A stretch of DNA of 64,000 bases from Paractinoplanes brasiliensis (lineage in GTDB: Bacteria; Actinomycetota; Actinomycetes; Mycobacteriales; Micromonosporaceae). The stretch covers positions 2,110,001-2,174,000 of the forward strand of contig NZ_SNWR01000001.1 in NCBI RefSeq assembly GCF_004362215.1. Direction: 5' to 3'. The notes below the pieces were generated by a model. It was not told the DNA's origin. It did no database searches and saw only the letters and a program-made list of their open reading frames with translations. Below, one piece after another: positions 44,917-53,486 of the stretch (positions are counted from its first letter, which is position 1; each line of letters starts with the position of its first letter). The translations under genes and the position numbers were made by a program.

Positions 44917-45527
44917 GCGGCGGCCGGCCGGCGGCGGGGTGGTGGACGCCACTTGGCGTCACGGCCGGCCAGCGACAGCGCGTGGTCGAGCAGGGTGGCC
45001 TCGTCGTCGACGGGCACGACCGGGCCGAACAGGCCGGGTGTGCCCTCGGCGGGCCCCTCGGACAGGAACTCGATGAGGACCTCGAGGGTGCGCGGGTCGG
45101 CGAAGTATTCCTGGCCGGTGCCGCGGGCGAGATCCCAGCTGTGCATGATCAGCTCGGTCATCGCGACGTGGCCGAGCGCGGCGGCGGGCATGGTGACGCC
45201 GCCGGCCCGGGAGGTGCCCGTCCAAGCGGCCGGATCCTTCCACGCGTTGGCCAGGTCTTCCAGCAGGACCGGCAGGCGGCTGCGCCAGTGCCGGGACAGA
45301 TGCTGCGCGGAGGGGACGGGCGCCGAGGACGTGGCGGGACCGTCGACGCGTTTGTGGGCGGCCTGGGTGAACGCCACGGACAGGCCCATCAGATGATCGA
45401 GGAGGGTGGCGACTGTCCACTCGGGACAGGGCGTGGGATTCGACAACTCGCCGTTGTCGATGCCGAGCAGCAAGGCTCGCAAGCCCCGGACCGGAGGGTC
45501 GAAATCCAGAGGAACACGATCGGCCAC
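44913..45527 (-). CDS. TIGR03086-type metal-binding protein (DinB/mycothiol-dependent maleylpyruvate isomerase fold)
   Basis: A 204-residue helical protein. It has the family signature NPTPCPEWTVATLLDHLMG (about 38-56, with the first His ligand in DHL), AAALGHVAMTELIMHSWDLARGTG (second and third His region, about 140) and a LLDHALSLAGRDAKW C-terminus. Relatives bind a divalent metal and some use mycothiol. GTG 45527 is chosen over the ATG at 45533 because AAGGAGG then has ideal 6-bp spacing. The substrate is unknown. Confidence 0.83.
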   Translation of the reverse strand: MADRVPLDFDPPVRGLRALLLGIDNGELSNPTPCPEWTVATLLDHLMGLSVAFTQAAHKRVDGPATSSAPVPSAQHLSRHWRSRLPVLLEDLANAWKDPAAWTGTSRAGGVTMPAAALGHVAMTELIMHSWDLARGTGQEYFADPRTLEVLIEFLSEGPAEGTPGLFGPVVPVDDEATLLDHALSLAGRDAKWRPPPRRRPAAA

Positions 45528-45657
45528 GGCCATCCTCCTTCGCGTCGTACCTGTTAACCCCACGTTACGGCTGGGGTGCGACAGTTTCTTCGTCGCGGAA
45601 GGGCGTTTTCACGGATGCTTCCCGGCGGCGTGCATTTCCGCATGTCGATCTTGCTAT

Positions 45658-47109
45658 TCACGACGTGGTGATGTCCACCGTGTCGTTGAGGTTCGGCTGC
45701 GGCTCGGGCTGGCGCGGCGCCGCACGCACGTGGACCGGCGGCAGCAGCTGCGCCGGCCCGGAGACGGCGGCCGACACCACACGCTTGGCGATCTCGGGCG
45801 CGGCAGCCCAGTGCAGGCCCAGCTGCGAGGCGTGCACCTGCCGCCAGACGAAGCCCTCGGGATTGCCGCCCGACCACGTCCACGCCGGGACGGCGCCGGC
45901 ACGGGGCGTGACGATCGCCCGGTGCTGTTTGTAACCGGTGATGCGCGCGCCGGCCGGGGCCAGCGGCGAGGTGGTGGGGGCGGTCGCCTCGCGGTAACCG
46001 GCCACGGTCTGCTCCCCGGTCACCGCCGACGCGTCGAGCACGCCGCACATGGGACGGCCGTCGAAGTCACGGCCCAGCCACGGCAACGCCACCCCCTCGG
46101 CGATCACCGGCCAGCCGTCGGCGGCGAACTGGGCGACCGCGTTGCACAGGCGGCGGTTCGCGGACAGCTCCTCGGCGTACCCCTCGGGCAGGCCGCCCCC
46201 GACGACCAGCGCCCGGGTGCCGGCGGGCAGGCCCTCGTCGCGCAACGGGTCGACCACTGCCACGTCGGCGCCGGCCGCGGTGAGCAGCTCGGCCGTCTCG
46301 ACGTACGTGTAAGGCGCCCCGGGCCCACCGGCCAGCGCGACCACAGGACGCGGCTCGAAGACCTCGCCGCCGGCGGCCTCCCCCGGCGTCCAGATCGGGC
46401 CGGGCAGCGCAGGCGCCGAGTTCGCCAGGGCCATGATGCGATCGAGGTCCAGACCGCCGCCGACGGCCTCGCCCAGCCGGCGCACGGCCCTGGTCGCCTC
46501 GACCGTACGGTGGGCCACCGGCACCGGGCCGTTCGAGCGGGCGGGCAGCACGTTGGGCAGGTCGCCGCGGCGCAGCGCGCCCAGAACCGGCATGCCGATG
46601 TCGTCGAGCGCGGTGCGCAGCATCTGCTCGTGCCGCGGCGACGCGACCCGGTTGAGGATCACCCCGCCCAGGTGCACCATCTCGTCGAACATGCGGAAGC
46701 CGTGCACCAGGGCGGCAAGCGAATGCCCCATCGACGCCACGTCGACGACCAGCACGACGGGGGCGTGCAGCACGGCGGCGACGGCGGCGGTGCCGTCGAT
46801 CTCGGGCTGGCCGGTCAGCGAGTCGAACAGGCCCATCGCGCCCTCGATCACCGAGATCTGCGCGCCGGCGGAGCCGTGCAGGAAAAGTGGAGCAATACGC
46901 TGCGCGCCGACGAGCCGCGGATCGAGGTTGCGGCCCGGGCGCCCGGCCGCGAACCCGAGGTAGGCGGCGTCGGTGTGATCGGGGCCGACCTTGAACCCGG
47001 CCGCCGGGATGCCCCGCGCCGCGCACGCCGCGAGCAGGCCGACCGCGATCGCGGTCTTGCCGTGTCCCGAGGCGGGGGCGCTGACGACCAGACGAGGCTG
47101 GGCGCTCAT
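45658..47109 (-). CDS. CobB-like cobyrinate a,c-diamide synthase lacking the amidotransferase cysteine
   Basis: A 483-residue protein with CobB architecture. The N-terminal ATP-binding domain has VVSAPASGHGKTAIAVGL, FKVGPDHTDAAYLGFAAG and VIEGAMGLFDS. The C-terminal class I glutamine amidotransferase-like domain has VVGGGLPEGYAEEL. CobB amidates cobyrinic acid at a and c using ATP and Gln. Where the family has a Glu-Cys-(Gly/Ala)-Gly nucleophile elbow, this protein reads PVIAEGVALPWL, with Gly339 (codon 46093-46095) in place of Cys. The distal His motif, normally GHEFH-like, reads GYKQHR. The glutaminase step is therefore probably lost or ammonia-driven. It is divergent from SURF1. Confidence 0.85.
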   Translation of the reverse strand: MSAQPRLVVSAPASGHGKTAIAVGLLAACAARGIPAAGFKVGPDHTDAAYLGFAAGRPGRNLDPRLVGAQRIAPLFLHGSAGAQISVIEGAMGLFDSLTGQPEIDGTAAVAAVLHAPVVLVVDVASMGHSLAALVHGFRMFDEMVHLGGVILNRVASPRHEQMLRTALDDIGMPVLGALRRGDLPNVLPARSNGPVPVAHRTVEATRAVRRLGEAVGGGLDLDRIMALANSAPALPGPIWTPGEAAGGEVFEPRPVVALAGGPGAPYTYVETAELLTAAGADVAVVDPLRDEGLPAGTRALVVGGGLPEGYAEELSANRRLCNAVAQFAADGWPVIAEGVALPWLGRDFDGRPMCGVLDASAVTGEQTVAGYREATAPTTSPLAPAGARITGYKQHRAIVTPRAGAVPAWTWSGGNPEGFVWRQVHASQLGLHWAAAPEIAKRVVSAAVSGPAQLLPPVHVRAAPRQPEPQPNLNDTVDITTS

Positions 47110-47211
47110 CAATGACTCTCCCGGGTGCATGTATCGCCTGCTGTCGACTGCCGGAGTGGGACAGTACCCGGCGCGGGCGGCGGCCACCCGGGCGACGGGT
47201 AGCCTCGTTGC

Positions 47212-48291
47212 GTGTACCGCTTCCTGCTGAGCCCTCGCTGGCTCGCCGCTGCCGCGCTGGCCGTGGCGGCGGCGGTGGTCATGGTGATGCTCGGCAATTG
47301 GCAGCTGCGACGCTACGAGGAACGCAGCGCGATCAACGATCGCATCGACGCCGCTGACTCCGTGGCCGCCGTGCCGCTCGCCTCCGTGCTGACCCGCCCG
47401 GCCACCGCCGGTGCGGCCGGTGAGGCCCCCGGCAAGGACGTGGCCTGGACAAAGGTGACCGTGAGCGGGCGCTACGACCCGGCCCACGAGATTCAGGCGC
47501 GGGGTCGCACGGTCGACGGCGACGTCGGGTTCGAGATCGTGACACCGCTGATCCTCGACGACGGCACGGCCGTGCTGGTCGACCGGGGCTGGGTGCCGGC
47601 ACCCCCCGGCGGGGCCCTCGCCCCGCCCGAGGTGCCACCCGCGCCGGGCGGCATGGTGACGGTGGTCGGCCAGGTGCACCTGTCGGAAAGCCGACCCGCG
47701 CCCATCGAGCGGCGTCACGGGCGGCTGGACACCCGGCGGATCTCGGTGCCCAAGCTCGCGCCGGAAATGCCCTATCCCGTGTACGGGGCCTACGTGCTGC
47801 TCACCACCCAGACGCCCGCGGCCGACGCCGCCTTCACCCGCATCCCGATCGACCACGAGGACGCGTGGCAGAACGGGGGGTACGCGGTGCAGTGGTGGTT
47901 GTTCGCGCTGATGGCGTTGGCGGCCTACGGGTATTACGCCCGCAAGGAAGCCCAGGGGCGTTCCCCCTCGTCCGCCCCCTCCGACGCCCGACCCACCGCG
48001 GGCGATCGCGTGGCTGAAGCCGACCGCCGCCGCGCCGCCTCGGACGACCGCGTGGCTGAAGCCGACCGCCGCCGGGCCGCCTCGGACGACCGCGTGGCCG
48101 AAGCCGACCGCCGCCGCGCCGCCTCGGACGACCGCGTGGCCGAAGCCGACCGCCGCCGCGCCGCCTCGGGGGACCGCGTCGAAGAGGCGGACCGCGAACG
48201 CGCGGCCGCGGCAGCCGCCCTGGGTGACCGTGTTACGGATGCTGATCGGGCCCGCGACGCCGCCGGCGGCAGCCGTTCGACACCGGACTGA
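47212..48291 (+). CDS. SURF1 family protein with expanded C-terminal repeat
   Basis: SURF1 assists cytochrome c oxidase assembly. The 359 residues comprise TM1 (LAAAALAVAAAVVMVMLGNWQLRRY, with the WQLRR motif), an exported domain with VTVSGRYDPAHEIQARGR, FEIVTPLILDDGTAVLVDRGWVP and VVGQVHLSES, then TM2 (YAVQWWLFALMALAAYGYY). After TM2 come about 105 cytosolic residues dominated by a 14-residue repeat (DDRVAEADRRRAAS). Usual SURF1 length is about 230-270, so the repeat tail is extra. GTG 47212 is the start; the upstream region is shared with the divergent cobB-like gene. Confidence 0.9.
   Translation: MYRFLLSPRWLAAAALAVAAAVVMVMLGNWQLRRYEERSAINDRIDAADSVAAVPLASVLTRPATAGAAGEAPGKDVAWTKVTVSGRYDPAHEIQARGRTVDGDVGFEIVTPLILDDGTAVLVDRGWVPAPPGGALAPPEVPPAPGGMVTVVGQVHLSESRPAPIERRHGRLDTRRISVPKLAPEMPYPVYGAYVLLTTQTPAADAAFTRIPIDHEDAWQNGGYAVQWWLFALMALAAYGYYARKEAQGRSPSSAPSDARPTAGDRVAEADRRRAASDDRVAEADRRRAASDDRVAEADRRRAASDDRVAEADRRRAASGDRVEEADRERAAAAAALGDRVTDADRARDAAGGSRSTPD
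48001..48270 (+). repeat. 42-bp in-frame minisatellite in the 3' end of the SURF1 gene
   Basis: Four nearly identical 42-bp units (48001-48042, 48043-48084, 48085-48126, 48127-48168) encode (G/D)DRVAEADRRRAAS. Two diverged copies follow to about 48270 (GDRVEEADRERAAA, GDRVTDADRARDAA). The predicted structure is a charged helix or coiled coil. Confidence 0.9.
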
Positions 48292-48462
48292 ACCGCCCTC
48301 TGGTCGGCCGCGACGAGGGCTTTGCGGTGCGCGCCGTCGGCAAGCAGTGCTGGACGCGCCGGAAAAACCGGCCGATGTGAGTCAGCCGACAACCGGCCCG
48401 GGGCAGGGTTCATCCGGTTCGCTGCGCCGGGCCGTCCGCGACCAGCTGTTTGTGCCGGCGTC

Positions 48463-50157
48463 CTACAGGGCGTGGCCTCCGATCGCTCGGACCGTGTCGA
48501 TCGTGTCGGCCTCGGCGGCCGGCTTGTCGTCGCGGTAGCGCAGCACCCGGGCGAAACGCAACGCCACGCCGCCGGGATAGCGCGGTGACGTCTGCACCCC
48601 GTCGAAGGCGATCTCGACCACCTGCTCAGGGCGCACCCGCACCACCCAGCCGTCGTCGCCGGTCTTCAGCTCCTGGAAACGCTCGGTCTGCCAGCGCAGC
48701 AGCTCGTCGGTGAGGCCCTTGAACGTCTTGCCGAGCATGACGAACCCGCCCGTCCCGGGGTCGCGCGCGCCGAGATGCAGGTTGGACAGCCAGCCCTTTC
48801 GGCGGCCATGACCCCACTCGACGGCCAGGACCACAAGGTCGAGCGTGTGCCGAGGTTTGACCTTGACCCAGGCCGAGCCGCGGCGGCCCACGTCGTACGG
48901 CGCCTCGACCGCCTTGATCACGACGCCCTCCTGCCCGGCCGCGAGCGCGGCGGCGAAGGCGGCGGCCGCCTCTTCCTCGCTGGTCACGAACCTGCGGCCG
49001 ACGATCAGCTCGGCCGGCAATGCGTCGGCGAGGGCCTGCCAGCGGACGTGGCCGGGCTCGTCGAGCAGGTCGACGCCGTCGAGATGCAGGATGTCGAAGA
49101 AGAACGGCACCAGCGCCAGCTGATCGTGACCGCCGGCCGCGGCACCAGCCCCGGCAACGGCCTCACCGGTAGCGGCTCGAACGGCGTCGGCAGCAGCGAC
49201 CTGGACACCATCGGCACCAGCGACCTGGACACCATCGGCACCGGCGACCCGGGCGGCGGCGGAGCCAGTGTCCCGGGCGCCGGCTGACTTGCGGCGGGCG
49301 GCGGCGCCGCGGGTGGCGGCTCGGCTCGATGTCTCTTGGAAAGGGCGGGGCCGCCCGGAGGCGTCGAGTGTCATCGCCTCGCCGTCGAGCACGACCTCGC
49401 GCAGTGGCAGCTTGCGGACGGCCTCGACCACCTCGGGCATGCGGGAGGTGATGTCGTCGAGGCTGCGGGTGAAGACGGACACGTCGTCGCCGGAGCGGTG
49501 GACCTGGATGCGGATGCCGTCGAGTTTCACGTCGACCGCCGCCGGGGTGCCGGTGGCCAGCAGCGCGGCGCCGACGTCGGGCGCGGCTTGGGCGAGCATC
49601 GGGGTGAGCGGGGTGCCGACGCGCAGGTGGATCTCGGCCAGGGCGGCCGCGCCGCCGGTGAGAGCGGCCACGGCGACCTGTTTGAGATCGCCGGAGAGCA
49701 GCAGCGCCCGGCGGACAGCGATGAGCGGCACCCCGGCCGCCTTGGCGATCGCGTCGGCGAGCAGCCCGGCCTGGGCGCCCTGCCTGAGCTCGCCGCTGAA
49801 GAGCCCGACGAGCAGCCGCTGCTCGTCGGCCGTAGCGGCGCCGAACAGGGCTGCGACCAGCTCACGCCGCCTGGCCTGTGAGCCCGCCCCGGCGACGACG
49901 GAGATCTCGGCGATCAACGCGTCGACCTGAGCCACCGTCAGCGTCGGCTCGGCGGCCGGGGCGGGCCGCTCACGAAGGCCGGCGTAGCCCACACCGGTCT
50001 GCCGCTGCCGCAGCTCACCCGCGAGATAGGCCGAGCCGGGCGCGATCTCGCCGGGGTCGAGCCGGCGAAGCGCGTCGGCCAGCAACTCGACCTTCGCCTT
50101 GCGGCCCGAGGTGGCCGCGACGGCTGTCGAGGTGGCCGCCAGATCAAGGAATCGCAC
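48463..50157 (-). CDS. lig: ATP-dependent DNA ligase (LigB/archaeal type) with internal repeat insertion
   Basis: A 564-residue ligase that seals nicks by adenylyl transfer. The helical DNA-binding domain (about 1-190) precedes adenylation motif I AAVDVKLDGIRIQVH (Lys near residue 212), motif III VVLDGEAMTLD, motif IIIa PFFFDILHLDG, motif IV EGVVIKAVEAPY and motif V AWVKVKPRHTLDLVV, then the OB domain ending in FDGVQTSPRYPGGVALRFAR. Between motifs III and IIIa lies an Ala/Gly-rich insertion of about 60 residues with GADGVQVA repeats. GTG 50157 starts behind GATGAGG. It resembles mycobacterial LigB rather than LigC/LigD. Confidence 0.92.
   Translation of the reverse strand: MRFLDLAATSTAVAATSGRKAKVELLADALRRLDPGEIAPGSAYLAGELRQRQTGVGYAGLRERPAPAAEPTLTVAQVDALIAEISVVAGAGSQARRRELVAALFGAATADEQRLLVGLFSGELRQGAQAGLLADAIAKAAGVPLIAVRRALLLSGDLKQVAVAALTGGAAALAEIHLRVGTPLTPMLAQAAPDVGAALLATGTPAAVDVKLDGIRIQVHRSGDDVSVFTRSLDDITSRMPEVVEAVRKLPLREVVLDGEAMTLDASGRPRPFQETSSRAATRGAAARRKSAGARDTGSAAARVAGADGVQVAGADGVQVAAADAVRAATGEAVAGAGAAAGGHDQLALVPFFFDILHLDGVDLLDEPGHVRWQALADALPAELIVGRRFVTSEEEAAAAFAAALAAGQEGVVIKAVEAPYDVGRRGSAWVKVKPRHTLDLVVLAVEWGHGRRKGWLSNLHLGARDPGTGGFVMLGKTFKGLTDELLRWQTERFQELKTGDDGWVVRVRPEQVVEIAFDGVQTSPRYPGGVALRFARVLRYRDDKPAAEADTIDTVRAIGGHAL
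49195..49242 (-). repeat. 24-bp repeat within the ligase insertion
   Basis: Two tandem 24-bp units (49195-49218, 49219-49242) plus a partial third encode GADGVQVA-type repeats in the loop between ligase motifs III and IIIa. Confidence 0.75.
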
Positions 50158-50270
50158 ACCCTCATCCTGGCAGCACCCCCCGACATTTTCGCCGCGAAGA
50201 TCGCCCCGACCTGCGCCTCGGCCGTCGTGAAGACAGGCGAACAAGAGGGCATGGCAAGGCCGAGGCGCTG

Positions 50271-50567
50271 TCAGGCGGCCCGGGGCTCGGAGATGCGGAA
50301 GCCCCGGGCGCGAACGGCGTCGGCCATGCGGGCGACCTGGGCGTCTATCTCGCAGAGCGTGGCCGACAGCTCCTCGAGGTGGTCGGTGAGGGCGCCGTCG
50401 TCCCAGCCGGAGACGTCGACCTCGTCCATCGCGCGGACGGCCCAGCGCAGCCGGGCGATGGCCTCGAGACGGTCATGGGAGCGAAGGCGATCGATCGTGT
50501 TGCGTGGCCCGGCCACTTTCGGCCGCACCACCGAGGACACCGCGACGGAGGCATCTTTCGAACGCAT
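50271..50567 (-). CDS. Small helical hypothetical protein
   Basis: A 98-residue protein: a basic N-terminus (SKDASVAVSSVVRPKVAGPR), then about 60 residues that look like a two-helix hairpin (DRLEAIARLRWAVRAMDEVD, LTDHLEELSATLCEIDAQVARMADAVRARG). It is probably a real gene by codon pattern, but no family is recognised. A frame-shifted open frame overlaps it and is ignored. Confidence 0.5.
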   Translation of the reverse strand: MRSKDASVAVSSVVRPKVAGPRNTIDRLRSHDRLEAIARLRWAVRAMDEVDVSGWDDGALTDHLEELSATLCEIDAQVARMADAVRARGFRISEPRAA

Positions 50568-50617
50568 GTTCGATATCCTAACAGGACGGGGCGGCCACGT
50601 GACCAGTCAACCGGGGC

Positions 50618-52099
50618 TCAGCCCCGCATGATCGCCGGAAACACGCCCGCTGCCTCGTCGAGCCCGGCCTCAGCGGCCACGAACCCGTCCGGCCGCACCA
50701 GATAGAGCCGCCCTGGCCGCAGGCCGGAGGACTCCGGAGCGGCCGGGAACACGTGCACAGGCAAGCCCAGGTCAGGCACGTCGGAGGACACCACACCCCC
50801 GTACGCGTGAATCTGCCACCGCAGGTCGCGCAGCGCCTCGAAATTGCCGCCGGCCCAGGGCAGCCGCCGCCCGACCACCGGATCGCGCCGTCCCCCGGCC
50901 ACGGCTCGCGCGTTCGGTGTCATCCAGTAGTGGATGCGGATCTGCGAGACGTACTGGAAGAGGCGGGAACCGCCGGACGCGCGGGGCAGGAAGCGCACCC
51001 CGGCCGGCGCCAGCAAAGGCACGACGACGCGGCGCAGCGCACGGAACAACGGCCGCTGCGAAGTGACCGCCCCGAAGAGCCTGTCGGTGGTGGCGACCAG
51101 CGTGCGGGCCACCGGGCGGCGCTCGGCCTCGTACCGGTCCAGCCAGTCGTCCTTGCGGCGGCCCCGCAGCACGTCGGCCAGCTTGAAGGCCAGGTTGTGC
51201 GCGTCCTGCAGGCCGGTGTTCATGCCCTGCCCGCCGACCGGCGAGTGCACGTGCGCGGCGTCACCGGCCAGGAAGAACGGCCCGTCCCGGAACGTCGCCG
51301 CGACCCGGTGGTGCACCTTGTACGTCGCGAACCAGCGCGACTCGGCGTACGTGACCGCGAAGTCCTTGATCCGGGGCCGCACGTCCTCCTCGGTGAGCCG
51401 CCCGTCGCCGTCGTCGTCGCGGATCAGCCCGATCAGGCGCCACGCGTGCCGGCCGCCCATCGGGAAGCCGAGCAGGAAGCCGGACCGGCCGGGACGTACG
51501 TTGATCGCGTTTTCCACCAGGCCCCCGACGCCCAGCGCGTCGATGACGTAGAAGCGGTGCGGGTTGGTGACGCCCTCGAAGGCGATGCGCCGCGCCTTGC
51601 GGATCGCCGAGTTCGACCCGTCGCAGCCCACGCAGAATCGGCAGCGGACGGTGTCGTTGCCGACCTTGGCCTCGATGCCGTCCTCGACCTGCTTGACAGC
51701 GGTCACCGGCGTCTCCCAGCGCACGTCGGCGCCGAGCTTCTGCAGGTTCTCGTACAGGATCTCCTCGTTACGGCTCTGCTCGAGGATCTCGATGAACGGG
51801 TGGGGCGTGACCCCGCCGCCGAGCGAGCCCAGCGGGATGCGTCCGAACGCCCTGTCACCGAAGCCCGGCGCCAGCGAGTCGGCCCGGTGGGCGGCGTCGA
51901 GCACCTGGTCACCGACGCCGAGCTGGTCGTAGATCTCGAGGCTGCGAGCCTGGACGACCAGGGCCCGCGACTCGCGCGTGGGCCCTTCCTTGCCGTCCGC
52001 GACGATCACACCGACACCGAGTTTGACCAGCCAGTTGGCGAGCATCAGCCCGGTCGGGCCGGCGCCCGCCACCAGCACGTCACACGACAGCTCGGCCAT
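50618..52099 (-). CDS. FAD-dependent monooxygenase (PheA/TetX-like aromatic hydroxylase family)
   Basis: A 493-residue flavoprotein of the FAD_binding_3 family. It has VLVAGAGPTGLMLANWL (dinucleotide motif, about 10-26), the DG motif in FCVGCDGSNSAIRKARR (near 160), and the GD motif in FFLAGDAAHVHSPVGGQGMN (near 275). It should insert one oxygen atom into an aromatic or polyketide-like substrate using NAD(P)H. The C-terminal thioredoxin-like region is shortened. It follows the M20 peptidase gene by 10 bp and is likely in the same transcript. Confidence 0.9.
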   Translation of the reverse strand: MAELSCDVLVAGAGPTGLMLANWLVKLGVGVIVADGKEGPTRESRALVVQARSLEIYDQLGVGDQVLDAAHRADSLAPGFGDRAFGRIPLGSLGGGVTPHPFIEILEQSRNEEILYENLQKLGADVRWETPVTAVKQVEDGIEAKVGNDTVRCRFCVGCDGSNSAIRKARRIAFEGVTNPHRFYVIDALGVGGLVENAINVRPGRSGFLLGFPMGGRHAWRLIGLIRDDDGDGRLTEEDVRPRIKDFAVTYAESRWFATYKVHHRVAATFRDGPFFLAGDAAHVHSPVGGQGMNTGLQDAHNLAFKLADVLRGRRKDDWLDRYEAERRPVARTLVATTDRLFGAVTSQRPLFRALRRVVVPLLAPAGVRFLPRASGGSRLFQYVSQIRIHYWMTPNARAVAGGRRDPVVGRRLPWAGGNFEALRDLRWQIHAYGGVVSSDVPDLGLPVHVFPAAPESSGLRPGRLYLVRPDGFVAAEAGLDEAAGVFPAIMRG

Positions 52100-52109
52100 C
52101 GGCCGCTCC

Positions 52110-53465
52110 CTACTTCGAAGTCAAGGTCTCCGCCACGTTCTTGAGGAGCAGGGCCTCGGCGAGGCAGACGCGCTCGAACTCGCCCAGGTGCAGGCTCTCG
52201 TCGGGGCCGTGCGCCGCCGACCAGGGGTCTTCCACGCCGGTGACCAGGATCGCGGCCTGCGGGAAGAGCTCCTGGAAGGTGGCGATGAACGGGATCGAGC
52301 CGCCCACGCCCATGTCGACCGGGTCGGTGCCGTCCCACGCCGAGCGGAACGCGTCCCGCGCGGCCTCGAACGCTGGGCCGGTCGCGTCGATCACGCAGGG
52401 TGAACCGTCTGCTTCCAGGGTCACCTCGACCTGCGCGCCCCAGGGCACGTGCTTTTCGAGGTGGGCCCGGACGGCCGCGAACGCCGGCTTGGGGTCGTCA
52501 CCGGGCGCCAGCCGTACGGAAATCTTGGCCTTGGCCGTGGGCTGCAGGGCGTTGGCGGCCTCGAGCGTGCGGGGCGCGTCGATGCCGAGCACCGAGATCG
52601 ACGGCTTGGTCCAGATACGGTCGGTGATCGTGCCCCGGCCGATCAGCTCGACGCCGTCGAGCATGCCCGCCTCGTGCCGGAACCGGTCGGCCGGGTAGTC
52701 GACACTGGCGCCCTCGCGGCCGACGAGCCCGTCGACGGCGACCTCGCCCTTGTCGTCGTGCAGGGTCGAGAGCAGGCGTGCGAGCGTCATGAGCGCGTCG
52801 GGCACCGGGCCGCCGAACATGCCGCTGTGCACCGCGCTCTTGAGCACCCGGACCTCGGCGAACAGGTTGACCAGGCCGCGCAGCGAAGTGGTCAGGGCAG
52901 GCTGCCCGATGTCCCAGTTGCCGGAGTCGGCGATCACGATCACGTCGGACCGCAGTTCCTCGCGGAACTCCTCGATGATCGCGTCGAGCGAGTCGGAACC
53001 GTATTCCTCCTCGCCCTCGACGAACACAACCACCCCGACCGGCAACTGCTCGCCGAACGCCCGCAGCGCGGCGACGTGGGCCATCACGCCGGCCTTGTCG
53101 TCGGCGGCGCCACGGCCGTAGAGCCGGCCCTCGCGCTCGACCGGCTCGAACGGGTCGCTGCTCCACCGCGCCGGGTCGCCCGCGGGCTGCACGTCGTGGT
53201 GGGCGTAGAGCAACACCGTCGGCGCGCCCGCGGGGGCCGCCCTGCGACCGATCACGGCGGGCTGGCCGCCGCGCCGGACCACCTGCGTATCGAGGCCGCA
53301 GCCGCGCAGCAGCTCGGCCACCGCCTCGGCCGAGCGCTCGACGTGGGAGTGGTCGAAGCCCTCGAAGGCGATGCCCGGAATGCGGACCAGCCGTTCCAGG
53401 TCGGCACGGACTCCGGGCATCTCCCGCGCGATCGCGGCGCGCAGATCGGTCTCACTCAGGCTCAT
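52110..53465 (-). CDS. M20 family dipeptidase/metallopeptidase
   Basis: A 451-residue di-zinc peptidase. Metal ligands can be read in LLYAHHDVQPAGD (His, near 88), YGRGAADDKAGVMAH (bridging Asp), EGEEEYGSDSLD (catalytic Glu and ligand Glu, near 152) and IADSGNW (Asp, near 176). The final His is in WSAAHGPDESLH (near 428). The form is that of the CNDP/PepV-like dipeptidase group. It is expected to be cytosolic. It heads a small operon with the monooxygenase. Confidence 0.93.
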   Translation of the reverse strand: MSLSETDLRAAIAREMPGVRADLERLVRIPGIAFEGFDHSHVERSAEAVAELLRGCGLDTQVVRRGGQPAVIGRRAAPAGAPTVLLYAHHDVQPAGDPARWSSDPFEPVEREGRLYGRGAADDKAGVMAHVAALRAFGEQLPVGVVVFVEGEEEYGSDSLDAIIEEFREELRSDVIVIADSGNWDIGQPALTTSLRGLVNLFAEVRVLKSAVHSGMFGGPVPDALMTLARLLSTLHDDKGEVAVDGLVGREGASVDYPADRFRHEAGMLDGVELIGRGTITDRIWTKPSISVLGIDAPRTLEAANALQPTAKAKISVRLAPGDDPKPAFAAVRAHLEKHVPWGAQVEVTLEADGSPCVIDATGPAFEAARDAFRSAWDGTDPVDMGVGGSIPFIATFQELFPQAAILVTGVEDPWSAAHGPDESLHLGEFERVCLAEALLLKNVAETLTSK

Positions 53466-53486
53466 GTGAGTGATCCTAAGGGTCGT

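Noticed and set aside
40109..47211. Cobalamin riboswitch controlling the cob genes
   Set aside because: No B12-box-like or long structured leader was seen upstream of cysG, cobT, cobC, cobB-like or cobD; gaps are too short or filled by repeats.
48292..48462. Small gene between SURF1 and the ligase
   Set aside because: Only short frames without start signals; the stretch separates two convergent genes.
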